The notes beneath the pieces were generated by a model. That model searched no databases. It saw only the letters and a list, made by a program, of their open reading frames with translations, and was not told where the DNA came from. Shown here in pieces: positions 1-7,859 of a stretch of 64,000 nt of DNA. The position numbers and the translations under genes were made by a program. Source of the DNA: Bacillus spizizenii TU-B-10 (GTDB taxonomy: Bacteria > Bacillota > Bacilli > Bacillales > Bacillaceae); contig NC_016047.1 in assembly GCF_000227465.1 (NCBI RefSeq), positions 2,646,857 to 2,710,856 on the forward strand. Direction: 5' to 3'. The number at the start of each line of letters is the position of its first letter. The stretch's first letter is position 1.

Positions 1-2
1 AA

Positions 3-143
3 GAAGTACTTTTAGATTACGAAAATTTCTATAAATATTTAAATGAAATTGTTAGTGAATATTTAGAACGACATTCAGTAAATGAACCCGAGGTAGAGAA
101 ATACATGAAAAGAATTAAGGATAGGTATGAAATTAAGGTATAA
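3..143 (+). CDS. C-terminal end of an unidentified protein (cut by window edge)
   Basis: An open frame runs from the window edge to a TAA at 141-143 and gives 46 residues rich in Glu, Lys and Tyr (ending DRYEIKV). No start is visible because the gene begins outside the window. I do not recognise the family. It lies 52 bp upstream of another small acidic protein on the same strand, so the two may be co-transcribed, perhaps as part of an immunity-gene cluster (inference from neighbours only). Confidence 0.4.
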   Translation, partial: EVLLDYENFYKYLNEIVSEYLERHSVNEPEVEKYMKRIKDRYEIKV

Positions 144-195
144 ACAAAACTGCTATCCGTTATATAAAAAATAATCTTGAAGAGAAAAATAACAT

Positions 196-531
196 ATGAA
201 ATATTCATACAAATTTAAAGAAGATCCATTTGGTGATTTAGGAATAGTATTGCCAGAAGAAATCAGTATTTTCTCTGATTTCATTGAAAACATCGCTACA
301 GAAGAACAGGCCAACGAGTATATAGATTACATTGAGAAGGTTTCAGAAGGGATATATGAAGATTTTGAGATTGAGTTAAATGCTACAAGTGTTCTCATCA
401 AGAAAGATGTGACAATTGTTGAAAACTCTTTTAGGATAGAAGAACCCTATGAAAACTCAATTGAAACCGATCAATTTAGAGAATTGCTATTAATATGGCG
501 AGATAAAATTCCAGATATATTTAAAGATTGA
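196..531 (+). CDS. small acidic hypothetical protein, possible immunity-type protein
   Basis: 111-residue soluble acidic protein with no signal peptide or membrane segment; it contains GDLGIVLPEE near residue 14 and ends in a Trp/Lys-containing tail. I cannot assign a domain. The gene has its own hairpin terminator directly downstream and is followed by a truncated SMI1/KNR4-type immunity gene. An immunity protein for a Bacillus polymorphic toxin is therefore plausible by context, but nothing in the sequence proves it. No toxin gene is seen in the window. Confidence 0.6.
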   Translation: MKYSYKFKEDPFGDLGIVLPEEISIFSDFIENIATEEQANEYIDYIEKVSEGIYEDFEIELNATSVLIKKDVTIVENSFRIEEPYENSIETDQFRELLLIWRDKIPDIFKD

Positions 532-540
532 ATAAATTTA

Positions 541-568
541 AAACCCTTCTTACATAAAGAAGGGTTTT
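541..568 (+). terminator. rho-independent terminator after the small acidic gene
   Basis: Perfect 10-bp stem AAACCCTTCT / AGAAGGGTTT with a 7-nt loop, just after the stop at 531. The T-run is short (TTTT), and the A-rich 5' side could let it work in both directions. Confidence 0.7.
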
Positions 569-591
569 ACATATCGAGGCGGAGATACCAT

Positions 592-711
592 ATGGTTGAA
601 TGGGATTTCGGAGAGCAACCTGTTAATAACGAGGAAATTATTGAAGTAGAAAACACGTTACCAGGAACTCCTGGAAAAGTCAGCCCGCTTTTTTCGCGCC
701 CGATTGTGTGA
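592..711 (+). pseudogene. 5' remnant of an SMI1/KNR4-family (immunity) gene
   Basis: A GAGGCGGAG ribosome binding site precedes an ATG opening a 39-residue frame that starts MVEWDFGEQPVNNEEIIEVE. That resembles the opening helix of SMI1/KNR4 proteins (Trp followed by an acidic I..vE stretch), which are common immunity proteins in Bacillus toxin loci. The expected LP..Y motif and the rest of the roughly 140-residue fold are missing; the frame turns into unrelated sequence and stops. I read it as the 5' stub of a deleted gene. The family call rests on pattern memory only. Confidence 0.45.
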
Positions 712-918
712 AAGATCGTTATTGAACTAAAGCCCCCGATAGTTGAATAAGAATAAGAAAAAGCAAAAGAACTTGCTATTTCTCAAATACATCCAGCAAA
801 TTTTCAATGTTAGTTTGTTTTTCATACATACTAATAAAAAAATAAAACCTTGTTAAAACTTTACAAGACACACTGAATTGACTATAGTCTAATTAGACCA
901 AAATATTGATGTAAAGAA

Positions 919-1773
919 GTGAAAAATAAGATGATAAAGTCTTTTTTAATGTTGGGGCAGTCGAATATGGCGGGCCGTGGATTTTTGAATGAAGTAGACC
1001 CTATCTATAATGAAAAAATAAAAATGCTGCGCAATGGACAGTGGCAGATGATGACAGAGCCGATTAATTACGACCGTCCGGTTTCCGGCGTTGGCCTGGC
1101 GGCATCTTTTGCAGATGCATGGTCGAAAGCTCATCCCGATGAAGAAATTGGCTTGATCCCTTGTGCGGAAGGTGGCAGTTCATTGAATGACTGGCATCCG
1201 GAAGGCATCCTTTTTCAGCATGCTTTGTCCGAAGCCCGCTTCGCCCTCCGGTCCAGTCAAATTTGTGGAATCCTTTGGCACCAAGGTGAGAGTGACAGTT
1301 ATCGTTCGCTACATGAAACTTATTACGAGAAATTAACTCTTATCATCGAGACGCTAAGAAACGAGTTGAAACTTGATGAGGTACCGTTGATTATTGGAGG
1401 GCTTGGTGACTTTCTTGGTAAGACCGGTTTTGGACAGCACGCGACTGAATTTCGACAGGTTAATGAACAATTGCTGCGTTTTGCTAATGAACAACAGAAT
1501 TGTTATTTTGTTACTGCAGCAGGTTTGACTGCGAATCCTGATGGCATTCATTTAGACGCAGCTTCACAACGCAAATTCGGTTACCGCTATTTCGAGGCTT
1601 TTTCGAAAAAGCACCATATCCTGAAACCCATTTCGGGAGAGGAGCAATCACTGAAAGTGAATGGTGACTATTCTAAAACAGAACAGATTTACCTTCATAG
1701 TATGGATTTGGCTTCGGGTAAAATCACGTACGCGGAATTTGAGGCGCGGATGGCGAAGGTGATGAAACCATAA
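919..1773 (+). CDS. sialate O-acetylesterase-like SGNH hydrolase
   Basis: 284 residues, no signal peptide, probably cytosolic. The block I motif GQSNMAGRG (catalytic Ser near residue 15), a GGSSLNDW segment near 85, WHQGESD near 118 and DGIHLDAASQRKFG near 215 (catalytic Asp/His) identify the SASA / carbohydrate-esterase SGNH family, which removes acetyl groups from sugars. The natural substrate cannot be told. The start is GTG at 919 or ATG at 931; neither has a strong ribosome binding site. The 3' end overlaps the apparent initiation region of the following PadR gene, suggesting translational coupling. Confidence 0.8.
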   Translation: MKNKMIKSFLMLGQSNMAGRGFLNEVDPIYNEKIKMLRNGQWQMMTEPINYDRPVSGVGLAASFADAWSKAHPDEEIGLIPCAEGGSSLNDWHPEGILFQHALSEARFALRSSQICGILWHQGESDSYRSLHETYYEKLTLIIETLRNELKLDEVPLIIGGLGDFLGKTGFGQHATEFRQVNEQLLRFANEQQNCYFVTAAGLTANPDGIHLDAASQRKFGYRYFEAFSKKHHILKPISGEEQSLKVNGDYSKTEQIYLHSMDLASGKITYAEFEARMAKVMKP

Positions 1774-2297
1774 TTCCCTTACTTATCCTTGGCTTGCTAA
1801 TCCAAAACCCCGGAGCTCACGGCTATGAACTTCTGGCCTTAATGGAAAAACGTCATTACAAATACATTGTTAACTTCACGAAAGGTTCATTTTATTACAA
1901 TCTGCAGCAACTTGAAGAAAAGTGTTTTATTGAACAGATTCAGCAGAAACCCTCAACCAGTGGGCGTGAAATCCGTAACTTTAAAGTCACAGAATCGGGA
2001 AGGGCAGAATTCGAAAAATTAATGATCAAATACGGCACCAAATCGGAATATGTGAACCTGCAATTTTATGGGGCGTTACTCTTTGCCGATGAATTCAACA
2101 AAAATAAATTACTGGATCTGATCCAATCACAAATCGACCAGACTAAAACTCGAATCGAGCTCCTTGATGAATACCTGTCCATCACTCAAGAAATTCCTGG
2201 CACAATCAATTACTTTCGCCGTATGAACGAAAATTCCCGTTCACACCACTTGGTTAATTTAGAGTGGTTCGAAAAATTGAAAGCAGAAATAGAGTGA
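1773..2297 (+). CDS. PadR-family transcriptional regulator, unusual start
   Basis: Winged-helix PadR N-terminal domain (HGYELL, then KGSFYYNLQQLEEKCFIE) followed by the helical C-terminal dimer domain. The first conventional start is TTG at 1794, but it would remove the first helix (IIPLLILGLLIQ). That helix is encoded in frame between 1770 and 1805, with only ATA (1770) or ATT (1773) available, and AAGGTGAT at 1756-1763 lies at good spacing. I therefore propose a non-canonical ATA/ATT start overlapping the esterase stop codon. An in-frame TGA at 1740 blocks a longer protein. The target is unknown, perhaps the upstream esterase. Confidence 0.65.
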   Translation: MPLLILGLLIQNPGAHGYELLALMEKRHYKYIVNFTKGSFYYNLQQLEEKCFIEQIQQKPSTSGREIRNFKVTESGRAEFEKLMIKYGTKSEYVNLQFYGALLFADEFNKNKLLDLIQSQIDQTKTRIELLDEYLSITQEIPGTINYFRRMNENSRSHHLVNLEWFEKLKAEIE

Positions 2298-2354
2298 ACT
2301 ATTGCATAATAAAAAAATGCAATGTTAAATATATAAGAATATTAGTTACCTAAA

Positions 2355-2406
2355 TATAAAACCTGTGTCGTAGATATCTAGTAACATCATTGATACAGGT
2401 TTTATA
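2355..2406. terminator. bidirectional terminator between PadR gene and decayed gene
   Basis: Perfect 12-bp inverted repeat TATAAAACCTGT / ACAGGTTTTATA separated by 28 nt. It is placed between a + strand gene ending at 2297 and a decayed - strand frame ending at 2402. Confidence 0.55.
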
Positions 2407-2639
2407 CTCCTTCTTTAAATAAACCAGTAATAGGGTTGTTAACACTTGCCCCCCCAACAAGAGCAAGTGAATCTGCTGCGTGTTCTTCTTTTTCAATCCA
2501 TCGTATTATCCTTCTTTTAAAATACTCAAATTCTTCTCTGTTTAAATATTCCGTGTATAAAAATGCTAATTGACAGTAGACAATACTAATTCAAATACTT
2601 TATATGGGTCTATCATATAGATTGGTACGAGTCATCCAT
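2402..2639 (-). pseudogene. decayed gene of unknown function
   Basis: On the minus strand a protein-like stretch reads ...YLNREEFEYFKRRIIRWIEK, then about 25 more residues ending in NNPITGLFKEGV, with upstream pieces (DPYKVFELVLSTVN) in another frame, so at least one frameshift separates them. No start or ribosome binding site is present. I do not recognise the family. The amphipathic charged composition suggests a former soluble protein. Confidence 0.35.
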
Positions 2640-2705
2640 TATCAAAAAGAATTTCATCCTGTACTTGAAACATTTATTGAACGTTATGTAAATGTCTTAA
2701 CATAA
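2604..2705 (+). pseudogene. short 3' gene remnant (TetR-like tail)
   Basis: A 33-residue frame beginning MGLSYRLVRVIHYQKEF and ending ERYVNVLT, without a ribosome binding site, followed at once by a strong hairpin terminator. It looks like the C-terminal helix of a larger, lost gene, possibly a TetR-type regulator. That assignment is weak. Confidence 0.25.
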
Positions 2706-2749
2706 AAAAGAAAGGCCAACATTTAAAACACTCTGTTGGTCTTTCTTTT
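2705..2749. terminator. terminator of the yrk persulfide operon
   Basis: Stem AAAGAAAGGCCAACA / TGTTGGTCTTTCTTT with one mismatch-free core, flanked by A-runs on one side and T-runs on the other. It sits 25 bp beyond the minus-strand permease stop and probably works in both directions. Confidence 0.75.
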
Positions 2750-2773
2750 AATCATACGTAAGAAAGTGATCTG

Positions 2774-3550
2774 TTACAGAATATCCAACCAAATTTTAAC
2801 GGTCGTCACCAAAATCAGTAAAGCTAAGATCCACCGCAGGATTTTTTCATTTACTTTTTGCCCCAGTTTTGCTCCTAGAGGCGAAGCGATTAAACTTGAG
2901 ATAATAAGAATCAAAGAAGGTAAAAAAAGTACCTGACCTGTGATCACCTTTCCAACTGTTGCGCCAATAGATGAAAGAAGTGTAATCGCAAGAGATGAAG
3001 CGACGGTGATTCTTACAGGAATATTTAAAATCGATAACATAATAGGGACTAGGATAAAGGCGCCGCCAGCTCCTAAAATACCTGATACGCCGCCAATAAT
3101 AAAGGCTAAGAACGAAGCTAACCATTTATTAAATAACACTTCTTTGCCCTCTCTATGTTCTTGTCCTCTTTTAGGTATCAACATTAAAATAACAGCTATA
3201 ATGGCCAGAATTCCGTATATAAAGTTAATTCCTTTTTCAGATATGAGATGAGAAAAGTAACTACCCAATACACTCCCTATAAGAATACTGCTTCCCATGT
3301 AAAGGATTAATTTTTTATTTAAAAACCCACTCCTCCGATAAGCCCAAACACCGCCAAGTGTTGCAAAGAAAACTTGAATAGCTCCTATCCCTGAAACTTC
3401 ATGGGCTGTTAATGACATCACTCCTACTAAAGAAGGAATGTATAATAACATCGGGTAATTAATAACAGATCCTCCAATACCAATCATTCCAGAAATAAAG
3501 GAGCCAATAAACCCTATGATGAAAAGAGTGATAATAAAGGCAATGTCCAT
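2774..3550 (-). CDS. yrkJ: TauE/SafE-family membrane permease (YrkJ-like)
   Basis: 258 residues, about eight hydrophobic segments, with the family's repeated glycine-rich motif [14 protein letters not shown] near residue 20 and [13 protein letters not shown] near residue 160. TauE/SafE proteins export or import sulfur oxyanions and related organosulfur anions; in persulfide operons they are usually thought to move sulfite or thiosulfate. Its position as last gene of the CstR-type operon supports that role. The start ATG has GGAGG nine bases upstream. A close paralogue lies at 14565-15344 and a broken one at 8890-9661. Confidence 0.85.
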   Translation of the reverse strand: MDIAFIITLFIIGFIGSFISGMIGIGGSVINYPMLLYIPSLVGVMSLTAHEVSGIGAIQVFFATLGGVWAYRRSGFLNKKLILYMGSSILIGSVLGSYFSHLISEKGINFIYGILAIIAVILMLIPKRGQEHREGKEVLFNKWLASFLAFIIGGVSGILGAGGAFILVPIMLSILNIPVRITVASSLAITLLSSIGATVGKVITGQVLFLPSLILIISSLIASPLGAKLGQKVNEKILRWILALLILVTTVKIWLDIL

Positions 3551-3611
3551 TCGGGTTTCCTCCTTTTCAAAGGAAAAGGGTATCTTTTTATTCGATACCC
3601 CTTCATATTCA

Positions 3612-3839
3612 TTAGCCTTTTTGAACCCAGAATTTCAATACATCTCCATCTTCAGCTTGCTCTAAGATGTCATGTCCACCTAATTTAGACCATGCTGCTA
3701 GGTCACTTTTGAATCCTTTATCAGTTGCATGCACTTCTAATATTTGACCTGATTCCAGTTCATTCATCGCTTTCTTTGTTCTGACGATTGGCATTGGACA
3801 TGCCAGGCCTTTAGCATCTAATACTTTATCTGATTTCAT
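3612..3839 (-). CDS. yrkI: TusA-family sulfur carrier protein
   Basis: 75 residues with the TusA signature [19 protein letters not shown]; the Cys of CPMP carries sulfane sulfur as a persulfide for transfer to partner proteins. ATG at 3839 is chosen because AGGAGAG lies seven bases upstream; the ATG at 3845 would sit on top of it. It is placed between the lactamase-rhodanese gene and the permease, in one co-directional operon, so it probably accepts sulfur from the rhodanese or DsrE proteins next to it (inference). Confidence 0.9.
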   Translation of the reverse strand: MKSDKVLDAKGLACPMPIVRTKKAMNELESGQILEVHATDKGFKSDLAAWSKLGGHDILEQAEDGDVLKFWVQKG

Positions 3840-3875
3840 GTTCATCTCTCCTCTGTTTGTTAATATCACGTAGTG

Positions 3876-5003
3876 TTACCGAATTGCACAACGGTTTGGC
3901 CCAATCTCCATTTCACGCTGTTTTTCTTTCTCCGGGTTGATTTCCCCCATATTTGTTTCACGAATCTCTTGATACGCATTGGGTTGCGGAGGCAAATGAT
4001 CTGTCACTAGGTGTCTAAATTCTGTTTCATCCGCAATGTTCAAACCATGGTTCTCGGCAAATAATGTACCTAGTTTTTTACCAACACTTCCATCCTCATT
4101 GAGCTCATCAATGATCATAAAGTGTGCCGGTAATACAATTAAATCCTTTGATAACGCTTTGTAACGGCTATAAAGAGTTTTTCTTAAATACCCTACCCAA
4201 TCTTCTGCCATACCGGCTAAATCCGGTCTGCCAATTGAATCGATAAATAAGATATCACCTGAAAGAAGATACTGATTATCCACAATGAAAGAAGTGGAGC
4301 CAATGGTATGTCCAGGAGAATAAATCGGTTGAATTTTAATCGTTGTATTTCCAATAATAATATCATTTCCTTCTTCCAACGGCTGATAATCGAATACCAC
4401 TTCTTCAGCATCTTTAGGCGGTAACCAGTAGGTTGCTTTTGTTTTTTCGGCAATGACTCTCCCACCCGAAATGTGGTCTGCGTGAAGATGTGTATCAAAT
4501 ACGTGAGTAATCGTTACACCTTTCTCCTTTGCAAAATCTATAAACACTTCTGCCATACGCGTAGCATCTACTATGGCTGCTTCTCCATTGGATAATATCA
4601 TGTATGATAGGCAACCTTTCCCAATTCGAACAAACTGATAAATTTCACCACCATCTTTTAAATCCCCGACTTTTACCGGCTCTAAATGTTCACTCCATGC
4701 TTTCATTCCGCCTTTAAGATAGGATACAGAAAGACCTGCTTCTGAAAGCATCTCGGATACCATTACAGATGAACCTTCTTTTGCGCAAACGACTAGCACT
4801 TCTATATCAGAAGGAATTTTCTCCAATATATCTTCTACGCCATCTAAAAGATCGAAATAAGGAACATTCAAATGGTCAAAGTCATGCCCTTCAATCTTCC
4901 AATCACTAAAATCATTTTCATTACGCACATCCAAAATAAATAAAGGTTCTTTGTTAAAGATTTTTTTTGTCACTTCTTTTGGGGTCATTGCCTTTACGGT
5001 CAT
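3876..5003 (-). CDS. yrkH: rhodanese-metallo-beta-lactamase fusion (persulfide-processing enzyme)
   Basis: 375 residues. N-terminal rhodanese domain (1-110) with active-site loop CAKEGSS, Cys73. Residues 120-330 are a metallo-beta-lactamase fold with THLHADH (His172, His174, Asp176, His177), SPGHTIGS and SGDILF metal ligands, typical of glyoxalase II-like persulfide dioxygenases. The domain order is the reverse of the CstB-like protein at 9708-11120. It is probably a sulfurtransferase coupled to hydrolysis or oxidation of low-molecular-weight persulfides, cytosolic. Strong ribosome binding site AGGAGG. YrkH annotated in reference strains may be shorter; this copy is full length. Confidence 0.85.
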   Translation of the reverse strand: MTVKAMTPKEVTKKIFNKEPLFILDVRNENDFSDWKIEGHDFDHLNVPYFDLLDGVEDILEKIPSDIEVLVVCAKEGSSVMVSEMLSEAGLSVSYLKGGMKAWSEHLEPVKVGDLKDGGEIYQFVRIGKGCLSYMILSNGEAAIVDATRMAEVFIDFAKEKGVTITHVFDTHLHADHISGGRVIAEKTKATYWLPPKDAEEVVFDYQPLEEGNDIIIGNTTIKIQPIYSPGHTIGSTSFIVDNQYLLSGDILFIDSIGRPDLAGMAEDWVGYLRKTLYSRYKALSKDLIVLPAHFMIIDELNEDGSVGKKLGTLFAENHGLNIADETEFRHLVTDHLPPQPNAYQEIRETNMGEINPEKEKQREMEIGPNRCAIR

Positions 5004-5042
5004 GTTTCAATACCTCCTATATCGAATCTTTTTTTAATGGGA

Positions 5043-5438
5043 CTAAAATGTTAAGGATACATCAGCATCTTTAGCAAAATCTAAAAAGGTAACAGCCCCG
5101 CCTACTTCAATTCCTTCTACAAAATCATCTTTTGTTAAACCCATAACGTCCATCGTCATTTGACAACCAATAAATGTAACACCCATCTCTTGTGCCATTT
5201 CAATCAGTTCAGGAATAGACGGCACGTTTGCTTTCTTAAATCCTTCCGCAAAGTGTTCTTTCCCTTTCGGCATTTCTAATTCTTGATGCGCTTGCTTATG
5301 AATCAGATTTAATCCCTCGAATGTAAAGAAGATAGATACTTCTTGATCACTTGCTGCTGCGGCAGTCGCAATATTAAAAACTTTATAGGCATCAAATAGA
5401 CCACCATTTGCCGCAATAATTGCTACTCTTGTACTCAT
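5043..5438 (-). CDS. DsrE-family sulfur-relay protein, small
   Basis: 131 residues of the DsrE/DsrF-like fold, starting VAIIAANGGLFDAYKVFNIA and carrying GCQMTMDVMGL near residue 100; the Cys in GC.MTMD is the conserved sulfur-binding cysteine of this family. It lacks the 30-residue insertion found in the paralogue at 6489-6971. DsrE proteins pass sulfane sulfur between rhodaneses and TusA, both encoded beside it. AAGGATG ribosome binding site nine bases before ATG. Confidence 0.8.
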   Translation of the reverse strand: MSTRVAIIAANGGLFDAYKVFNIATAAAASDQEVSIFFTFEGLNLIHKQAHQELEMPKGKEHFAEGFKKANVPSIPELIEMAQEMGVTFIGCQMTMDVMGLTKDDFVEGIEVGGAVTFLDFAKDADVSLTF

Positions 5439-5459
5439 TTGTTATCATCCTTTTCTTAT

Positions 5460-6014
5460 TTATTCTGTTTTACCTGTCCAATCACGCATACCAGGGACAA
5501 CATTAATAACCTTTTTAAAACCTTGTTTTTTCATCGTTTGAGCTGCCATTTCACTCCTTCTTCCTGAATGGCAAATAATATAAATTTCATCATCTTTGTT
5601 TAACTCGTTAGAGCGCTTTTCTACTTCACCAAGAGGGATATGCACAACTCCCGGGATATGAGCGTCTTCATACTCATCTACCTCTCGGACATCTAAAATG
5701 TTAAGAGGCTCGTCACTTTCCACTTTCTGTTTGAAAACTTCTAGTGAAACCTCAGGAATAGAAGGTGCGCTTTCTGATGAATGCCCTCCTCCTTTACGAA
5801 GAAAATGATGAAGTATTTCTCCCTCTGTTTCAGTACCTAGATATTCGTGACCTGTGCTATTTGCCCATGCTTGCAGATCTGCTGTAAATCCTTTGTCTGT
5901 TGCTTGAATTTCTAATACTTCACCAGCTTTTAAATCCTTCATCTTCTTCTTCGTTTTTACAATGGGCATTGGACACGTCAAGCCTTTAGCGTCTAACACA
6001 ATATTTACCTTCAT
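5460..6014 (-). CDS. yrkF: TusA-rhodanese fusion sulfurtransferase
   Basis: About 185 residues: TusA domain at 1-75 (LDAKGLTCPMPIVKTKKKM), a short HSSESAPS linker, then a rhodanese domain at 90-185 with active loop CHSGRRSE. Joining donor and acceptor in one chain should channel sulfane sulfur from rhodanese to TusA. I chose ATG 6014, eight bases after AGGAGG; ATG 6017 is also possible, and longer upstream extensions run through the operator-like sequence. The fusion supports the TusA-rhodanese partnership proposed for the rest of the operon. Confidence 0.9.
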   Translation of the reverse strand: MKVNIVLDAKGLTCPMPIVKTKKKMKDLKAGEVLEIQATDKGFTADLQAWANSTGHEYLGTETEGEILHHFLRKGGGHSSESAPSIPEVSLEVFKQKVESDEPLNILDVREVDEYEDAHIPGVVHIPLGEVEKRSNELNKDDEIYIICHSGRRSEMAAQTMKKQGFKKVINVVPGMRDWTGKTE

Positions 6015-6034
6015 CATTTTTTCCTCCTTTTCAA

Positions 6035-6050
6035 ATAGGGGTGGGGGTAT
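6035..6050. promoter_or_regulatory. candidate internal CstR operator upstream of yrkF
   Basis: ATAGG-N6-GGTAT, one good half-site plus a G/C-rich centre, immediately upstream of the yrkF ribosome binding site. It matches the spacing of the three better sites at 6990, 7057 and 7809. Weaker than those, so tentative. Confidence 0.4.
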
Positions 6051-6081
6051 ATAAATATACAAAAAAATAATATTTAAGGTT

Positions 6082-6450
6082 TTATGGCCATGTATTCATA
6101 CCACCTTTAATATTTGTGATATTTTTAAATCCTTGTTTTTTCAATACCTTGCTCGCCTTTAAACTTCTCATTCCACTTTGACAAATAACAAAAACTTCTT
6201 GGTCTTTCGAAAGTTGACTTGTTTGATGAGCCAATTTTGACAAGGGAATATTTTTGAACTCTTTAATATGCCTTGTACGAAATTCATGAGGTGTTCGTAC
6301 ATCGATAAACTGTTTTCCTTTATTTTTCAGCTCTGACTTTAAATCAGTAGTTGTTATCTGTTTAACACCTTGCACTGGTAAAAATCGTCGAAATACAATC
6401 CAAAGTAAAAATAAAATAAGTAAGATATTGATGATAACGCCACAATTCAT
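6082..6450 (-). CDS. membrane-anchored rhodanese
   Basis: 122 residues: an N-terminal hydrophobic helix (about 5-22, IINILLILFLLWIVF) followed by a single rhodanese domain with the active-site loop CQSGMRS near residue 90. It is likely tethered to the cytoplasmic membrane with the catalytic domain inside, where it could hand sulfur from a membrane sulfide oxidase to soluble TusA/DsrE proteins. It belongs to the same operon as its neighbours (38-bp and 67-bp gaps). Compare the degenerate copy at 7404-7769. Confidence 0.85.
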   Translation of the reverse strand: MNCGVIINILLILFLLWIVFRRFLPVQGVKQITTTDLKSELKNKGKQFIDVRTPHEFRTRHIKEFKNIPLSKLAHQTSQLSKDQEVFVICQSGMRSLKASKVLKKQGFKNITNIKGGMNTWP

Positions 6451-6488
6451 TGTGTTTCACCTCCTTTATTTAATCTGCATTGGTAATT

Positions 6489-6971
6489 TTAAATAAATAA
6501 GTTGACACTGCCTTCTTCAGCATCTGCCAAATAAGCTGCTACACCAGCATAGTCGATTTCATCCAATAGTTCTTTTTCCTTTAAACCAAGAAGATCCATT
6601 GTCATCGTACAAGCTACAAGCTTTACACCCTGTTCTTGAGCCACCTCAATCAACTGAGGCAACGTAAGTGCATTATGCTTTTTCATCACATTTTTAATCA
6701 TTTTAGGGCCCATACCTGCAAAGTTCATTCTAGATAAACCCATCTTATCAGCACCACGAGGCATCATCTTTCCAAACATTTTTTCAAGAAACCCTTTTTT
6801 TACTGGAACCAGCTCTTCTTTACGCAAAGCATTTAATCCCCAAAAAGTATGAAAGATCGTCACTTCATGATCGTAGGCAGCAGCACCATTTGCAATAATA
6901 TAGGCTGCCATTGCTTTATCATAATCCCCGCTAAATAAAACAATTGTTGTGCGTTTTGTTTGTTCTGTCAT
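6489..6971 (-). CDS. yrkE: DsrE-family peroxiredoxin-like sulfur-relay protein, long form
   Basis: 160 residues; DsrE fold with TTIVLFSGDYDKAMAAYIIA at the start, an amphipathic Met-rich insertion at about 60-95 (KMFGKMMPRGADKMG) and conserved ACTMTMDLLGLK near residue 124, whose Cys is the likely sulfur carrier. It is the first gene of the minus-strand operon and sits just behind two CstR-type operators. ATG is preceded by AGGAG at eight bases. The Met-rich insertion is typical of YrkE-type proteins and absent from the paralogue at 5043. Confidence 0.85.
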   Translation of the reverse strand: MTEQTKRTTIVLFSGDYDKAMAAYIIANGAAAYDHEVTIFHTFWGLNALRKEELVPVKKGFLEKMFGKMMPRGADKMGLSRMNFAGMGPKMIKNVMKKHNALTLPQLIEVAQEQGVKLVACTMTMDLLGLKEKELLDEIDYAGVAAYLADAEEGSVNLFI

Positions 6972-6989
6972 GTTTATTCTCCTAACTAA

Positions 6990-7005
6990 TTACCCGTGGG
7001 GGTAT
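6990..7005. promoter_or_regulatory. CstR-type operator upstream of yrkE
   Basis: TTACC-N6-GGTAT with a G-run, 19 bp upstream of the yrkE start. CsoR/CstR-family repressors bind such TACCC...GGGTA dyads with G-tracts. Confidence 0.65.
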
Positions 7006-7056
7006 ATTGAGATCAAAAAATTTTTTCGAAAGAACTGCTATTATTCAACTCATTAA

Positions 7057-7072
7057 ATACCGGCAGGGGTAT
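7057..7072. promoter_or_regulatory. CstR-type operator in the yrkE-yrkD gap
   Basis: Perfect dyad ATACC-GGCAGG-GGTAT, overlapping the AT-rich likely promoter (TATAATAT to its right). It lies between the repressor gene and the operon it should control. Confidence 0.7.
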
Positions 7073-7124
7073 AATATAATACATATAAAAATTCGTCAAC
7101 CTTAAATATAGGTTGATGAATTTT

Positions 7125-7385
7125 TTATCGACTCTTTACCAATAAGTCGACTGCTTCTTTTACTAAGTTTTGTGTGTCTTCGCCCTTTTCTAAACTTTCA
7201 CGAACACAATGTTCAAGGTTTGTGCTCACAATTAAACCCATTGCTCGATCGATAGCATTACGTGAAGCTGCTAGTTGGGTCACAACCTCTCTACAATCTT
7301 TTCCTTGTTCCATCATAGTCAATACACCTTTAATTTGTCCTTCTATTCGGCGTAAGCGGTTTTTAATCTTTTGATCATACTCCAT
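7125..7385 (-). CDS. yrkD: CstR-type persulfide-sensing repressor (CsoR family)
   Basis: 86-residue all-helical CsoR/RcnR-family repressor (RLRRIEGQIKGV, then CREVVTQLAASR). It has Cys31 and Cys60 but Asn56 where copper-sensing CsoR has its histidine ligand (compare CsoR at 26776: Cys55, His80, Cys84). Loss of that His while keeping both Cys is the known mark of CstR, which forms di- or trisulfide links on exposure to persulfides and releases DNA. Flanking ATACC-N6-GGTAT operators and adjacent sulfurtransferases support this strongly. Confidence 0.88.
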   Translation of the reverse strand: MEYDQKIKNRLRRIEGQIKGVLTMMEQGKDCREVVTQLAASRNAIDRAMGLIVSTNLEHCVRESLEKGEDTQNLVKEAVDLLVKSR

Positions 7386-7403
7386 ATATCGATGAAATCC
7401 TTT

Positions 7404-7769
7404 CTATAATTTATTTTTACATTTACATGTTGCCAATTCATAACTATTTACATGGATACCTTTGTTCTTCAGAAAACGCACTCCTAAATTTAATTCCACC
7501 CTATCATGAGCTATTATGTGTATTTTATCACGTGGAATCTCTAAATAAAAACGTTTTAGATACGCATATGGGATGTTTAAAATAATACCATCTGAAAAAT
7601 TGGGTACATCGTTATATTGGCGAATATCTAATATTGTTATGTCCGTGGTCTCTAATTTATCCTTATGGATACAAGAGATTCCGGTTATAGGATAATAACG
7701 TCTATACGTTGCATAGATAATAACAAAAATAAGCAGAAATGCAACAACTAAATAATTGATACTAACCAC
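7404..7769 (-). CDS. membrane-anchored rhodanese-like protein lacking the catalytic Cys
   Basis: 121 residues: N-terminal membrane helix (about 5-22), then a rhodanese-like fold (TILDIRQYND, GIILNIPYAYL), but where the catalytic CxxGxR loop should be the sequence reads IIAHDRVELN, with no cysteine. A C-terminal CKCKNKL tail supplies two cysteines. The start appears to be GTG at 7769 with AAGGTG very close. It is upstream of the repressor gene on the same strand and behind its own operator (7809-7824), so it is probably regulated and could be a sensor, adaptor or decoy rather than an enzyme. Confidence 0.65.
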   Translation of the reverse strand: MVSINYLVVAFLLIFVIIYATYRRYYPITGISCIHKDKLETTDITILDIRQYNDVPNFSDGIILNIPYAYLKRFYLEIPRDKIHIIAHDRVELNLGVRFLKNKGIHVNSYELATCKCKNKL

Positions 7770-7808
7770 ACCACCTTATTAACCCTTTGTTATTCATAAC
7801 GCAATAAT

Positions 7809-7824
7809 ATACCCCCATAGGTAT
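7809..7824. promoter_or_regulatory. CstR-type operator upstream of the degenerate rhodanese and yrkD
   Basis: ATACC-CCCATA-GGTAT dyad 40 bp upstream of the 7769 start, with the same 16-bp geometry as the sites at 6990 and 7057. It suggests autoregulation of the repressor operon. Confidence 0.7.
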
Positions 7825-7859
7825 ATAGTCAAGTGTGAAAAACTAATTTCTTTGATCTA

